A DNA stretch of 64,000 bases, taken from Pseudomonadota bacterium. GTDB lineage: Bacteria; Pseudomonadota; Gammaproteobacteria; UBA5335. Of this stretch, positions 25,805-33,703 are shown one piece after another; positions within the stretch are counted from its first letter, which is position 1, and each line of letters opens with the position of its first letter. The DNA lies in the NCBI GenBank assembly GCA_002862435.1, contig PKDC01000057.1, positions 95,547 to 159,546 on the forward strand, read 5' to 3'. Made by a program: the position numbers and the translations under genes. The notes beneath the pieces are model-generated. The model had not been told where the DNA came from. It saw only the letters and a list, made by a program, of their open reading frames with translations, and did not search any database.

Positions 25805-27100
25805 TTAGGGCAATTCCAGATCCCCCAACCCTTTCTCGTTCTCACGTGTCACGATCGGCGGCGCGAGCTCAGGCGCGAGTTGGTCGTAGACTTGAGCCAC
25901 GGCCAGACGCAGGTTCTGCAGATAGCCCCAACAGTGGCTTTCGTCCACCGCCGTGAACACGATCGAGGTCAACGCCACCGGATCGACTTCCTCGTCGCGC
26001 TCCTTGGCGTGCATGAAGTTATTGCGCAGGTCGCGCACCGTCTCCAGCGCGTCATAGGGCGGTTGCCCCTCTACCAGCGGCACGAAGCTCCGGCCAGCGG
26101 CTTGAGCCAGCGCCGCCCCGGCCTCGTTCATCTTCTGCACCGGCGTCCGCTTGTCGCGGTAGTGGGGATGGACCATTGTCTGCTGGAACACCAGCCGGTT
26201 GCCAATCGCCTCGGCGCAGGCTGCAACTGCGACAACGCAATAGACGCCGTGGAAGAACGCACCTTCTGTATCGCGCTTCTGCATGTTGGCCTTTAACTCA
26301 TGCAACTCGCGCAGCGCCTTTTCGTAGTGCAGCAGCGCGAACGACAGTTCGATGCGCGGCTGACCGGCAGCGTCATGAGTCAGCCGGCCGTAGCGGGTCA
26401 GTGTCGGCGCGATGTAGTCGAACGGTTTTTCCAGCGGCTCGCGCTCGCGATGGTGTTTCATCGCCGCCGCGTGGATTTTCCCGTTCTCGACGAACATCGC
26501 ATCCAGCAGCGTGGCTAGGCGACCGATGTCGCGTGGCGCATCGCGCGGCCCGTTGACATAGTCCGCATGGAAGATGCGAACCATTTCCGCCAGCGGGCCG
26601 AAATCGACGTGCGAAGAACGCGGTCGGCTGTGCCCATCGACAGTGACCAGCTCAGCGAAACTACGCTGATAGCTGCCACTGCGGTCCATAAAGATGTATT
26701 GCGTCCCGAGCGCGGCGAACGGGTGCATCCCGATGTAGAAGGGGTCGTTGAAGTAAATCATCCATTGGGCACGCGGGTTGGCCATACCTTCGACGATCAC
26801 CTGCGCCTCCGGCGACATCCCCGCATCGACGCCACCACCCATGAATACATTGAGCAGTCGGCTCCCACCTTCGTCTGGCCGCATGTTCTGCATCAGGCGG
26901 CCGTTGGCGAACACGACAAACTCGTGGATTTCGTTGCGGCACGCCTCGATCCGCGCGATATCCACCGCCAGGAACGGATAAGTCTTGATCGGAACCCACA
27001 CGTCGCGGAATCGCTGCAGCACGTGCTCAACTCGCAACCAATCCGACACCTGCGTATCCGGCAGGGTTTCGCCGTTGACCCCTTCAAAACGCTGCTGCAC
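25805..27100 (-). CDS. Unknown protein with a C-terminal HEPN-like motif
   Basis: A 431-residue protein that I cannot assign to a named family. Near the C-terminus, ETVRDLRNNFMHAKERDEE contains RNNFMH (Arg359 to His364), the R-N-x3-H pattern of HEPN domains, which in many toxins and defence proteins forms an RNase active site. The surrounding sequence is predicted helical, as expected for HEPN. The N-terminal 280 residues are mixed and show no motif I know. The start is a GTG with a GGGG-type ribosome site; the frame has a stop about 50 bases above. It is isolated, in a region full of decayed mobile genes. Confidence 0.6.
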   Translation of the reverse strand: MQQRFEGVNGETLPDTQVSDWLRVEHVLQRFRDVWVPIKTYPFLAVDIARIEACRNEIHEFVVFANGRLMQNMRPDEGGSRLLNVFMGGGVDAGMSPEAQVIVEGMANPRAQWMIYFNDPFYIGMHPFAALGTQYIFMDRSGSYQRSFAELVTVDGHSRPRSSHVDFGPLAEMVRIFHADYVNGPRDAPRDIGRLATLLDAMFVENGKIHAAAMKHHREREPLEKPFDYIAPTLTRYGRLTHDAAGQPRIELSFALLHYEKALRELHELKANMQKRDTEGAFFHGVYCVVAVAACAEAIGNRLVFQQTMVHPHYRDKRTPVQKMNEAGAALAQAAGRSFVPLVEGQPPYDALETVRDLRNNFMHAKERDEEVDPVALTSIVFTAVDESHCWGYLQNLRLAVAQVYDQLAPELAPPIVTRENEKGLGDLELP

Positions 27101-27199
27101 GTTCCACCCCAGCGGTTGCCGTCGATTCCCAAAGGTTAGATGGTATTAGACGAGCATGTCCGCATGCAGTGGAGACACTCTCTCCACGGACGTGCCAGC

Positions 27200-27525
27200 T
27201 CGCGCCGATGTTGTGGCCGGCCGCGGCCTGTGCGGTCTGGCGCCGCAGGTCGTCGATCAGCGCCTTGGGGTGGATGTTTTCCTGGATGTAGACCGGCGGT
27301 GTGTGGACGACTAGGGTCCGACCAGTCCTGCACGTCCTTGCCCTTGCCGCGCCAGACGAGCTGAGGGTCGAGATCCTTGTTGCGGCGTTCTTAGGCGACG
27401 CGCAGCGGGTGTTTCTGCGCCTCGTCTATCACCGATTGGTATTCAGCGGTGGGGATGTTCTTGCGAGTGGCGTCGTCGTGCTTGAGGGCTTCAACGCTTA
27501 GCGGTGTCTTGGAGTTGCAGGCCAT
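27200..27525 (-). pseudogene. Remnant of a type III site-specific DNA methyltransferase (Mod) N-terminus
   Basis: From an ATG at 27525 the minus strand encodes a conserved Mod start (SVEALKHDDATRKNIPTAEY), then RVA-stop-ERRNKDLDPQLVWRGK. The TAA at 27391-27393 stands where the family has Tyr. Near 27311-27318 a one-base shift moves the match to another frame (VYIQENIHPKALIDDLRRQT). Similarity ends near 27200, so the catalytic domain is gone. The ATG is two bases after the fic stop, as in an operon. Two lesions plus truncation make it a clear pseudogene. The gap 27126-27200 holds nothing recognisable. Confidence 0.8.
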
Positions 27526-27527
27526 GG

Positions 27528-28385
27528 TCAGCTCTCGTCAATCGGCGGGGCTTCGCCCGTGAGAATTTTGAATAGGGGTTCGTTGATGTAGTAGTTGTTG
27601 CGCCCGAGCTTGCGTTTGCGTAGGAAGCCGTCGGTCACCAGCTGGTCGAGGTACTTGGTGGCGGTGAGCCGGGAGACCTTGAGGTCGCGCTCGACGAACG
27701 CGATCTTGGTGTAGGGGTGCGAGAACAGGTTATTGATGAGGTCCTGGCTATAGAAGCGGTGGGCCTTGCGGATACGGTGTTTGTAATTCATCTGCAGGGA
27801 CTTGATGGCCTGGATGGTGGTGATGCCTTCGGCCGCAGTGCGTTTCACGGTATCGAGGATGTAGATCACCCAGTCTTCCCAGTTGCCGGTTTCGCGCACG
27901 CTTTGCAGCAGGTGGTAGTAATCCGCCTTGGTGCGGACAATGGCACGGCTCATGTAGAGCACGGGAATGTCCAGCAAGCCTTCCTTGACCAGATAGAGCA
28001 CGTTAATGATGCGACCGGTACGGCCGTTGCCGTCGTAGAAGGGGTGGATGCTCTCAAACTGGTGGTGAATGAGAGCCATCTTGACCAGCGGATCTGCGTC
28101 GAACAGCGCGTAGTCATTGATGAAGCGTTCGAGGTCGCCCATCAAGTCCGGCAGCAGTTCCGGCGACGATGGCGTGTAAGTGATGCGGCCAGCGCCGTCC
28201 TTGAGCGTGGTGCCGGGCAGCTTGCGGTAGCCGGGACGGTTCTTTTCCAACACGCCCTGGATTTCCACGATACGGTTTCCTGTGAGCAGACCGGTCTGGC
28301 GCACCGCCTCGAAGCCGACGCACAGGGCGACACTATAGCGGGCGACCTCCTTGGCGGCAGGGCTGCCGTCGGCATCCAGGGCGGC
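27528..28385 (-). pseudogene. Fic-domain AMPylase, 5'-truncated
   Basis: The intact part has a complete Fic motif (HPFYDGNGRTGRI) and a C-terminal winged helix (FVERDLKVSRLTATKYLDQL). Fic proteins transfer AMP to target hydroxyls. Homology starts abruptly at about 28385 (ALDADGSPAAKEVARY), so roughly the first 100 residues, including the S/T-x-x-x-E-G/N inhibitory helix, are missing; an IS21-like end lies exactly at the break. A GTG at 28304 could still start a 258-residue protein. The gene was in operon with the broken methyltransferase. Whether the stump is expressed is unknown; it lacks the usual self-inhibition. Confidence 0.75.
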
Positions 28386-28466
28386 TGATCGTAAGGTTAT
28401 GTGTCGGCCAATTGCAAGGTTAAATGCCGGCTGATCGCCATGTCAGGTTTCGGCTGATCGTAACCC
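28386..28466. repeat. Threefold terminal repeat, probable IS21-family end remnant
   Basis: Three copies of a CGGCTGATCG core occur at about 28382, 28428 and 28452, with related AAGGTTATGT / AAGGTTAAAT / CATGTCAGGT segments between them. Nested repeats of this kind are typical of IS21-family ends. On the minus strand they read through as GDRVTISRNLTWRSAGI, a run familiar from IS21 termini. No istA or istB remains. It sits at the break point of the fic gene. The stretch 28467-28576 shows no gene. Confidence 0.45.
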
Positions 28467-28576
28467 TGTCCCCTCGCGCGGGCATCCGGAGGCGCTATTT
28501 TTTCCCTGATCTTGCCGGCCTTGTGCTCATCGCCCGTCAGCCGGGCTGAGGGTGGGGGCGGTCCATGGCATTCGCT

Positions 28577-29836
28577 TCACGCCGCCTCGTCCTTCGCAGC
28601 GCCGACCTTCTCGCCCGTGACGCGCTCGACGACGAGCCCGGCGGAAAGCCCATGGAAGATGGTCGAGAGCAGGATCGTGATTGCGACCGTCGACCACAGG
28701 CCCTCCTCGTCGATCCAGTCGAGATGCGCGGCGGCATAGGCGATGTAATAGATCGAGCCGATGCCGCGCACGCCATAGACGCTGACGACCAGCCGCTCGC
28801 GCGGGCTGAAGCCGGTGCCGGCCAGAGAAAGCCAGGCGCAGATGGGCCGAATGGCGAAGATCAGCGCGGCGCCGACCGCGACATTTTCCCAATGGGCCTC
28901 GGCCCACAGGGCGGGCAATGCCAGGCCAAGCGCCACCAGCAGGAGCGCCGTCAGGCTGTGCTCGATCGTCTGGGTGAAATCATGCAGGCGGCGATGGAAG
29001 GCGTGCTTGGCCTCCGTGCGTCGCAATGTCATGCCGGACACGAAGGAGGCGATGAAGCCATAGCCTTCGATGAGCTCGGTCACGCCATAACAGAGCAGCA
29101 CGCCAGCGATCGCGACGACGCCGGCCTCGGTGCGCGCCAGCGGATTGCGCGGCGGGAACTCAAACAGGAGCTTGCCAAGCAGCCAGCCGATGGCGATGCC
29201 AGCCCCGGCGCCAACCAGGATGCGATAACCGACATCGCGCCACGCCCAGTCCAGCAGGAGATCGCCCGTCACGGCGCCGACGGTGCCGATCGCGATCGCG
29301 AGATACACGAAAGGAAAGGCGAGCCCGTCGTTCAGCCCCGCCTCGGTGGTCAGCGTGAAGCGGACTGGATGCTCTTCCCCCTCGAGCGGTGGCCCGACCT
29401 GAACGTCGCTCGCCAGCACCGGGTCGGTCGGCGCCAGAACGGCGCCGAGCAGCAAGGCGCCAGCAAAGGTCATCCCGGCCAGTCCGCTGCCAAGCAAGGT
29501 GATCGCGGCGATGCAGAGCGGCATGGCAATGGCGAGCAGACGGATGGTCGGCTGCCAGCCGCTCCACCCGATCAGGCGGTCGATCCGCAGGCCAGTGCTG
29601 AACAATCCGACGATCAGGGCGATCTCGCTGCAGGTCTCCCAGGGCTTCGGGTATCGCGTCGGGTCGATCTGTTCGGCGAGGCCCGGAATCAGTTCACTTG
29701 CGCCAATTCCGGCCAAGATCAGCAGCGCCGATGCGGCTGGCTCGCGGCCCGATACGAAGCGTGGCAGCCAATAGGCGAGAATGATGCCCATGCCCAGGAG
29801 GGCTAGGCCGAGATGGAAAGTCGAGAACTCGTACAC
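28577..29836 (-). CDS. CPA1-family cation:proton antiporter
   Basis: A 419-residue inner-membrane Na+(K+)/H+ antiporter of the CPA1 (NhaP) type with about twelve to thirteen hydrophobic segments. The ion-site motifs LAPTDPVLASDVQVG and TEAGLNDGLAFPFVYLAIA (with the ND pair) are intact, as is RERLVVSVYGVRGIGSIYYIAYA. The GTG at 29836 is preceded by AAAGGGG; the longer frame to 29950 overlaps a toxin remnant and is rejected. It is the one clearly complete gene between broken ones, so it may have been carried on the same mobile DNA or be the old resident around which insertions gathered. Confidence 0.88.
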   Translation of the reverse strand: MYEFSTFHLGLALLGMGIILAYWLPRFVSGREPAASALLILAGIGASELIPGLAEQIDPTRYPKPWETCSEIALIVGLFSTGLRIDRLIGWSGWQPTIRLLAIAMPLCIAAITLLGSGLAGMTFAGALLLGAVLAPTDPVLASDVQVGPPLEGEEHPVRFTLTTEAGLNDGLAFPFVYLAIAIGTVGAVTGDLLLDWAWRDVGYRILVGAGAGIAIGWLLGKLLFEFPPRNPLARTEAGVVAIAGVLLCYGVTELIEGYGFIASFVSGMTLRRTEAKHAFHRRLHDFTQTIEHSLTALLLVALGLALPALWAEAHWENVAVGAALIFAIRPICAWLSLAGTGFSPRERLVVSVYGVRGIGSIYYIAYAAAHLDWIDEEGLWSTVAITILLSTIFHGLSAGLVVERVTGEKVGAAKDEAA

Positions 29837-29891
29837 GCTCGCCCCTTTGCTCTGCCCGGCGCGCGACGCCGATGCGCAAGTCCATGTGTAC

Positions 29892-30166
29892 TTAGCCCGG
29901 CAACGGAAACAGGCGCAGACCCTGGTTGACGAAAGGCTCGAAATCCGCACCGATCAGGGTGACGAATTCGGCCTTGGCCCGGATTGCCATCGCCGCGATG
30001 AGCGCATCGGTCTTGAGCATGCGTTTGCGGCCAGCGGCATTGAACAGCTCGGCCGCCAGCTCGGCGGCGTCCTCACCGACCGACAGAATACGTCCTTCGA
30101 GGAATGCGCGCCCCAGGCCGGCCTCGTTTCAGCCAGCGGGACGGAAAGAAACTCGTACCAGACCGG
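29892..30166 (-). pseudogene. PIN-domain toxin remnant (VapC-like), frameshifted
   Basis: The minus strand reads VWYEFLS then, after a one-base loss in an A run near 30126-30130, ELFNAAGRKRMLKTDALIAA and FVTLIGADFEPFVNQGLRLF before TAA at 29892-29894. This is the C-terminal two thirds of a PIN RNase (KTDALIAA holds a conserved acidic residue). The N-terminal part with the first catalytic Asp is gone. Confidence 0.7.
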
Positions 30167-30187
30167 GCCCTGACGGCGACGGCCTCC

Positions 30188-30355
30188 CCCGCCAGCGACG
30201 TTCGCCAGACGCCTGTGGCGGGTCCACAGGGGTCGGGGCGGCGAGCGCCACCAATGCGAGCAGGTGCACGTCGGTGTAACCGATGCCGCGGCCATCAGCG
30301 CGTGGCTGTCGATGAAGCCCAGCAATTCGGCGTCGGTGGCCACTGGGTTCGGGAC
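30188..30355 (-). pseudogene. Second PIN-domain toxin remnant, two frameshifts
   Basis: Three short minus-strand segments in three frames follow the end of a VapC protein: VATDAELLGFIDSHALMA, GIGYTDVHLLALVALA and LWTRHRRLANVAG. Each join needs a one-base shift. The fragment runs straight into the other PIN remnant, suggesting a deletion that joined two toxin genes. No antitoxin gene is visible. Confidence 0.6.
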
Positions 30356-30368
30356 GCGGGCATGCAAC

Positions 30369-30529
30369 TCAAGTCTTTGCCGCAGAAAACTGATAGATCA
30401 TGTCGTTGAACTCGGCTTCGACCCTGGCGTCGAAATCCACCTGCATCTGCCACACGTCGGTGAACTCGGCAAAGGCCCAGCGGGCGTGGGCCTTGGAGGT
30501 GGTTCACGCCGGGCGCACCCAGTAGGTGT
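30369..30529 (-). pseudogene. Possible tail of a type III restriction subunit (Res)
   Basis: The minus strand encodes YWV, GVNHLQ and then RWAFAEFTDVWQMQVDFDAR before TGA at 30369-30371, with two one-base shifts near 30505-30520. The pattern WVPGVN..G.WAFAEFT is how I remember the C-terminus of type III Res/DEAD helicase subunits. It would be the partner of the Mod remnant at 27525, but they are separated by 2.8 kb. The identification rests on a short match. Confidence 0.4.
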
Positions 30530-30531
30530 CC

Positions 30532-30587
30532 ATCGCTAAAGCTCTGGTGCGCCGCGTAGCGGCGTCGGCTGGAGCGCCTTGTTGGGC
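30532..30587 (-). repeat. Degenerate attC (59-base element) of an integron cassette
   Basis: On the minus strand the site begins with GCCCAACAA (R'' box, RYYYAAC) 11 bases after the stop of the 565-residue gene. It continues with GCCGACGCCGC-TAC-GCGGCGC, the imperfect stem typical of class 1 type attC sites. The far end, CTTTAGCGAT, is a poor match to GTTRRRY, so the site may no longer recombine. The order gene-stop then attC is that of a mobile cassette. Confidence 0.6.
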
Positions 30588-30597
30588 GGCAATCCTG

Positions 30598-32295
30598 TCA
30601 TGCCATCCACTTTTCTATGGTCTCAAGCTCGTCAGCGACTTGTGTGCACACATGCTGGAAGTGATTGGCGAACGTTTCATGCTCCATCAAAGCATCCTGT
30701 GCTAACTGCTGGGCCTCGCTACCGCCGGCATGTCCCTTGGCCTTTGAGCGCAAGCGCTGGACTGTCCGTAGATTTTGCACACCCCGCGCCACGCCAGCTT
30801 TGTTCAGGAGCTTTTCGAGCAACGTTAATGTCTGGTCCTTTTCTTTGTCGTATGTAACCTGCCCTGCATCAAGCTTTGCTCGGATAGCACCCGTTTCAAA
30901 ACCCTCGATTACCAGCTTTGCGAGATCCATGTGGGCCTCGGCCCATTCATCGCGACTTGCGGTAAGGGGCACATTCACACGCTCAAGCAGCCTCTCGTCC
31001 CGGAGTTTCCACCAAGTAACCTTGTCATCGCGCCAGCGCTGAATAATAGATAGGACCTTGCGCAGCGGCTGTTCGAAGCTCACAAACTCGCCCTGGAAAT
31101 CATTGATGACGGCGCGTTCGGAGATTCCGGTTTTCGGCGGCTCGTTGCAGGAAAGCCAGTGCAACTGCTCTTCGTACGGAAGGCGGCGCAGGTAGCAGAT
31201 GTAAGCGTGTATTTGGCCCGCTTCGTTTACGTCGATTGCTTCAAGATGCCACGTCGCCCGGCACGAGACATGGCGCTCGCCCACCGTATACTTGTCGCGG
31301 TCCGCTTTGTACTTCAGCAGAACCTCCGGCCTGAAGAACGCGGGCGATAGTTCAAAAGGCAGCGCGTTTCCCTCCGCCTGAAAATAGTTTGTCGTGGCAG
31401 CAGGGTCGGTGGAGATTTTCGTCACCCGCTTGTTGCGCCAGTCGTAGGCAATGAACTCGGCATGCTGCTTGTTCTTCTTTCCAAACCATCCATCCGTCTT
31501 ACCCATGAAGATGGCCTGAGGAGAGCGAGGGCGGATGATCTGGACACCCCGCGTGTAGGCCGCATGGCCTGGCATGACTTTCCGGCGGTAGAAGAAATCA
31601 GGCGATTCGTTGATTTCCTGCGTTGGCTCGCCCTGACAGCCGGAAAATCCGGAGCGGCTCAACGTGAAGTCAAACATCCTTACAAGCGAGGTGTTGGACG
31701 CCGCAAGGTACTTTTCAAGCGTCTGCCACTTGAAGGAGACGAGCGCCATGTTGCTGCCCTTGTCCTCGCGGCCGGTCACGGAAACAACGGGCCCAAGATC
31801 GCCATGCTCATTGAAGCGGCAGTAGGCGCGCTTTTCAGGACGCCAGTGGATGCCGGTGAGATGTGCGTACTCCTGATGGAGCTCGTAGTAGGTGCGGCCC
31901 GGCCCGGTCCAGCCTTCTAACGTCCGGCCGAAGATCAATTGCACAGCATTCTCCAGCGTATTGGCGCCCGTTCCGCTCAGACCCCGTTCAACCCACACGT
32001 CCTCGCGCCCGCCCCCGGTCACATAGCTGGCGATTAACGTGTAAGGGTTGAGGCTCCATTGCATCAGGTCTTGCTGGTCAACGGGCGTGAGCCGGTCATT
32101 CGGAACGGCTACCGAGTGGATGAACGTGTTTTCACACGACGCGTAAATGACCAGTTCATCGGCGCGCGCGTTCCTGCGCAGGAAGTCGAGATGCGCCTCG
32201 GCCTCTATCCACTCGGAAAAGCGTCTGGAATCCGCGGGTAATTCGTCGAGTCTGGTGATTTCCTCGATCAGTCTCTTGTGTTCGTAGTTGTGCAA
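30598..32295 (-). CDS. Unknown 565-residue protein, possible integron cassette gene
   Basis: A large protein without signal peptide or membrane segment that I do not recognise. It is rich in aromatic residues and charged helices. Visible landmarks are YELHQEYAHLTGIHWRPEKR, PRSPQAIFMGKTDGWFGKK, an ICYLRRLPYEEQLHWLSCNEP stretch and a helical C-terminal third (LTLLEKLLNKAGVARGVQN). The start is TTG with a strong GGAGAGAG ribosome site. Codon and base use are less GC-rich than the genes on either side. Immediately after its stop lies an attC-like site, and GTTGGGC lies 65 bases above its start. A defence or other accessory role is possible but not shown. Confidence 0.6.
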   Translation of the reverse strand: MHNYEHKRLIEEITRLDELPADSRRFSEWIEAEAHLDFLRRNARADELVIYASCENTFIHSVAVPNDRLTPVDQQDLMQWSLNPYTLIASYVTGGGREDVWVERGLSGTGANTLENAVQLIFGRTLEGWTGPGRTYYELHQEYAHLTGIHWRPEKRAYCRFNEHGDLGPVVSVTGREDKGSNMALVSFKWQTLEKYLAASNTSLVRMFDFTLSRSGFSGCQGEPTQEINESPDFFYRRKVMPGHAAYTRGVQIIRPRSPQAIFMGKTDGWFGKKNKQHAEFIAYDWRNKRVTKISTDPAATTNYFQAEGNALPFELSPAFFRPEVLLKYKADRDKYTVGERHVSCRATWHLEAIDVNEAGQIHAYICYLRRLPYEEQLHWLSCNEPPKTGISERAVINDFQGEFVSFEQPLRKVLSIIQRWRDDKVTWWKLRDERLLERVNVPLTASRDEWAEAHMDLAKLVIEGFETGAIRAKLDAGQVTYDKEKDQTLTLLEKLLNKAGVARGVQNLRTVQRLRSKAKGHAGGSEAQQLAQDALMEHETFANHFQHVCTQVADELETIEKWMA

Positions 32296-32359
32296 CCGCT
32301 CTCTCCTATCACTCGGCCTCGATATACCTGGTGCGGAATCCTTGCTGTCGCAATGTGAC

Positions 32360-32366
32360 GCCCAAC
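32360..32366 (-). other. GTTGGGC, candidate cassette boundary
   Basis: On the minus strand GTTGGGC fits the GTTRRRY recombination core and is the exact reverse complement of the R'' box GCCCAAC at 30581-30587, as the two ends of one cassette should be. The rest of 32296-32515 holds the ribosome site of the large gene and a possible protein tail (KLGVTLRQQGFRTRYIEAE) that I cannot identify. The match is short and may be chance. Confidence 0.35.
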
Positions 32367-32515
32367 TTGCGAACCCCTCCCCGCAGCGGCCCAGCGCCTG
32401 GGCGGTTTCCTCCTCGGCCAGCGTGCCACCTTCGATGGTGCTGGTATCGCAGCAACACCTACCTGGAAGACGAAGAGGCCAAGGCTGGCGAACGCGCCGC
32501 GGACGGACTGGCGCG

Positions 32516-33703
32516 TCACGGCGTGAAGAAAATCAGCGGGATCTGCATTTCCGCCGCGCTGACGCCGCCATGGACGCCGACCTGGTCATGGGGGCGCTCG
32601 CCGGGCACCTGGTCGATGATGACCCAGGGCTCCTGCATCACCAGCACCAGCTCCCCCACCCGCTCGGCCAGCCGGGGATGCGCGGGTCCCGGCCCGTACC
32701 AGCCCTCGGCCAATACCGTGCTGCGGTCCACCGCCGTGAAGCAACGGTCCAGCTCGCGCACCAAGGTGGCCTTGAAGTCCGCCTGGTGCTCGGGCCGCAC
32801 ATAGGCGTAGGCAAGCCGCCGCTCGCCGCACAGCGGGCGATAGAGTGCGTTGGCGAGCTGGGGGTGGTCGGCCAGTTGGATCTGCTGCGACGGCGGGTTG
32901 TCCAGGAAACCATGGTCGGCGGTGGCCACCACGCCCACATCCAGCCCGCGAACGCGACCGGCAAACGCCTCCAGCGCCTTGTCGACCGCGGCCAGCTCGG
33001 CGGCGACCTGGGGGCTGCCGATGCCGAATTCATGGCCCAAGCGGTCGATCTCGCCGTAATAGGCGTAGGTGTAAGTGGGGGCATCGGCCTGACGCAGCAG
33101 CTTTTCCAGGGTTTCGAACAGGCCGTCCAGACCCCGGTAAGGCCAGCGCTCTGCCTTCCCGGTGTGATGGAGGTTATAGGGCGAATCGCAGATGAACCAG
33201 GGCGACACCACATGACACTCCCGCATAAGCCGATCGGCCAGGGGATCCGCGACGAACACCTGTTTGCACCAGCGTTCCGCGTGCGCATCGGGATGGCGCT
33301 TGCCGCGCGCCCACAAGGGCAGCGGCGCGATCACCTGGTCCAGTTCGCCGGAATACAGATGCCAGCCGGTCAAGCCATGGGCGGCGGGCGCGAGACCGGT
33401 CAGCACGGTGGTGATGGCGCTGGCGGTGGTGGTCGGGAACACCGAGGTCATGACGCCACGCTGGTGCGCGCGCATGAAAGCCCCCGCCGGTCCGCTCTGA
33501 AGCAGTACCTCGCCCATGCCGTCCACCACCAGAAGCACCAGATGACGCACCGTGCCGAGTTCCGGCGGCGCCTGGCGCAAGGGCGCATAGCCGCGTCCCG
33601 GCCCACCACAGGCGGCCTCGATGCTGGCCATGAGATTGAGCAGGCTGCCCCCCGCGTAATCCGGCAGAAGCATCGCCGAGTCAGCCGTCTCGCGACCGTT
33701 CAT
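32516..33703 (-). CDS. Type I phosphodiesterase / nucleotide pyrophosphatase family protein
   Basis: A 395-residue alkaline-phosphatase-superfamily enzyme. Two-metal motifs are clear: VVDGMG (first Asp), SVFPTTTASAITT (Thr nucleophile), GEIDRLGHEFG, VVATADHGF and a late GVHGG. No signal peptide is seen, so it is probably cytosolic. Substrate class is phosphodiester or phosphonate and not predictable further. The ATG overlaps the hrpB stop as ATGA, so the two are co-translated from the hrpB promoter. Confidence 0.85.
   Translation of the reverse strand: MNGRETADSAMLLPDYAGGSLLNLMASIEAACGGPGRGYAPLRQAPPELGTVRHLVLLVVDGMGEVLLQSGPAGAFMRAHQRGVMTSVFPTTTASAITTVLTGLAPAAHGLTGWHLYSGELDQVIAPLPLWARGKRHPDAHAERWCKQVFVADPLADRLMRECHVVSPWFICDSPYNLHHTGKAERWPYRGLDGLFETLEKLLRQADAPTYTYAYYGEIDRLGHEFGIGSPQVAAELAAVDKALEAFAGRVRGLDVGVVATADHGFLDNPPSQQIQLADHPQLANALYRPLCGERRLAYAYVRPEHQADFKATLVRELDRCFTAVDRSTVLAEGWYGPGPAHPRLAERVGELVLVMQEPWVIIDQVPGERPHDQVGVHGGVSAAEMQIPLIFFTP

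Noticed and set aside
28512..29806. Rightward frames opposite the antiporter
   Set aside because: The minus-strand frame encodes an obvious CPA1 antiporter; the plus-strand product is a low-complexity shadow.
32300..32515. Possible protein tail KLGVTLRQQGFRTRYIEAE on the minus strand
   Set aside because: It looks protein-like and ends just before the TTG start, but I cannot tie it to a family and upstream frames are broken or unclear, so it is not annotated as a gene.
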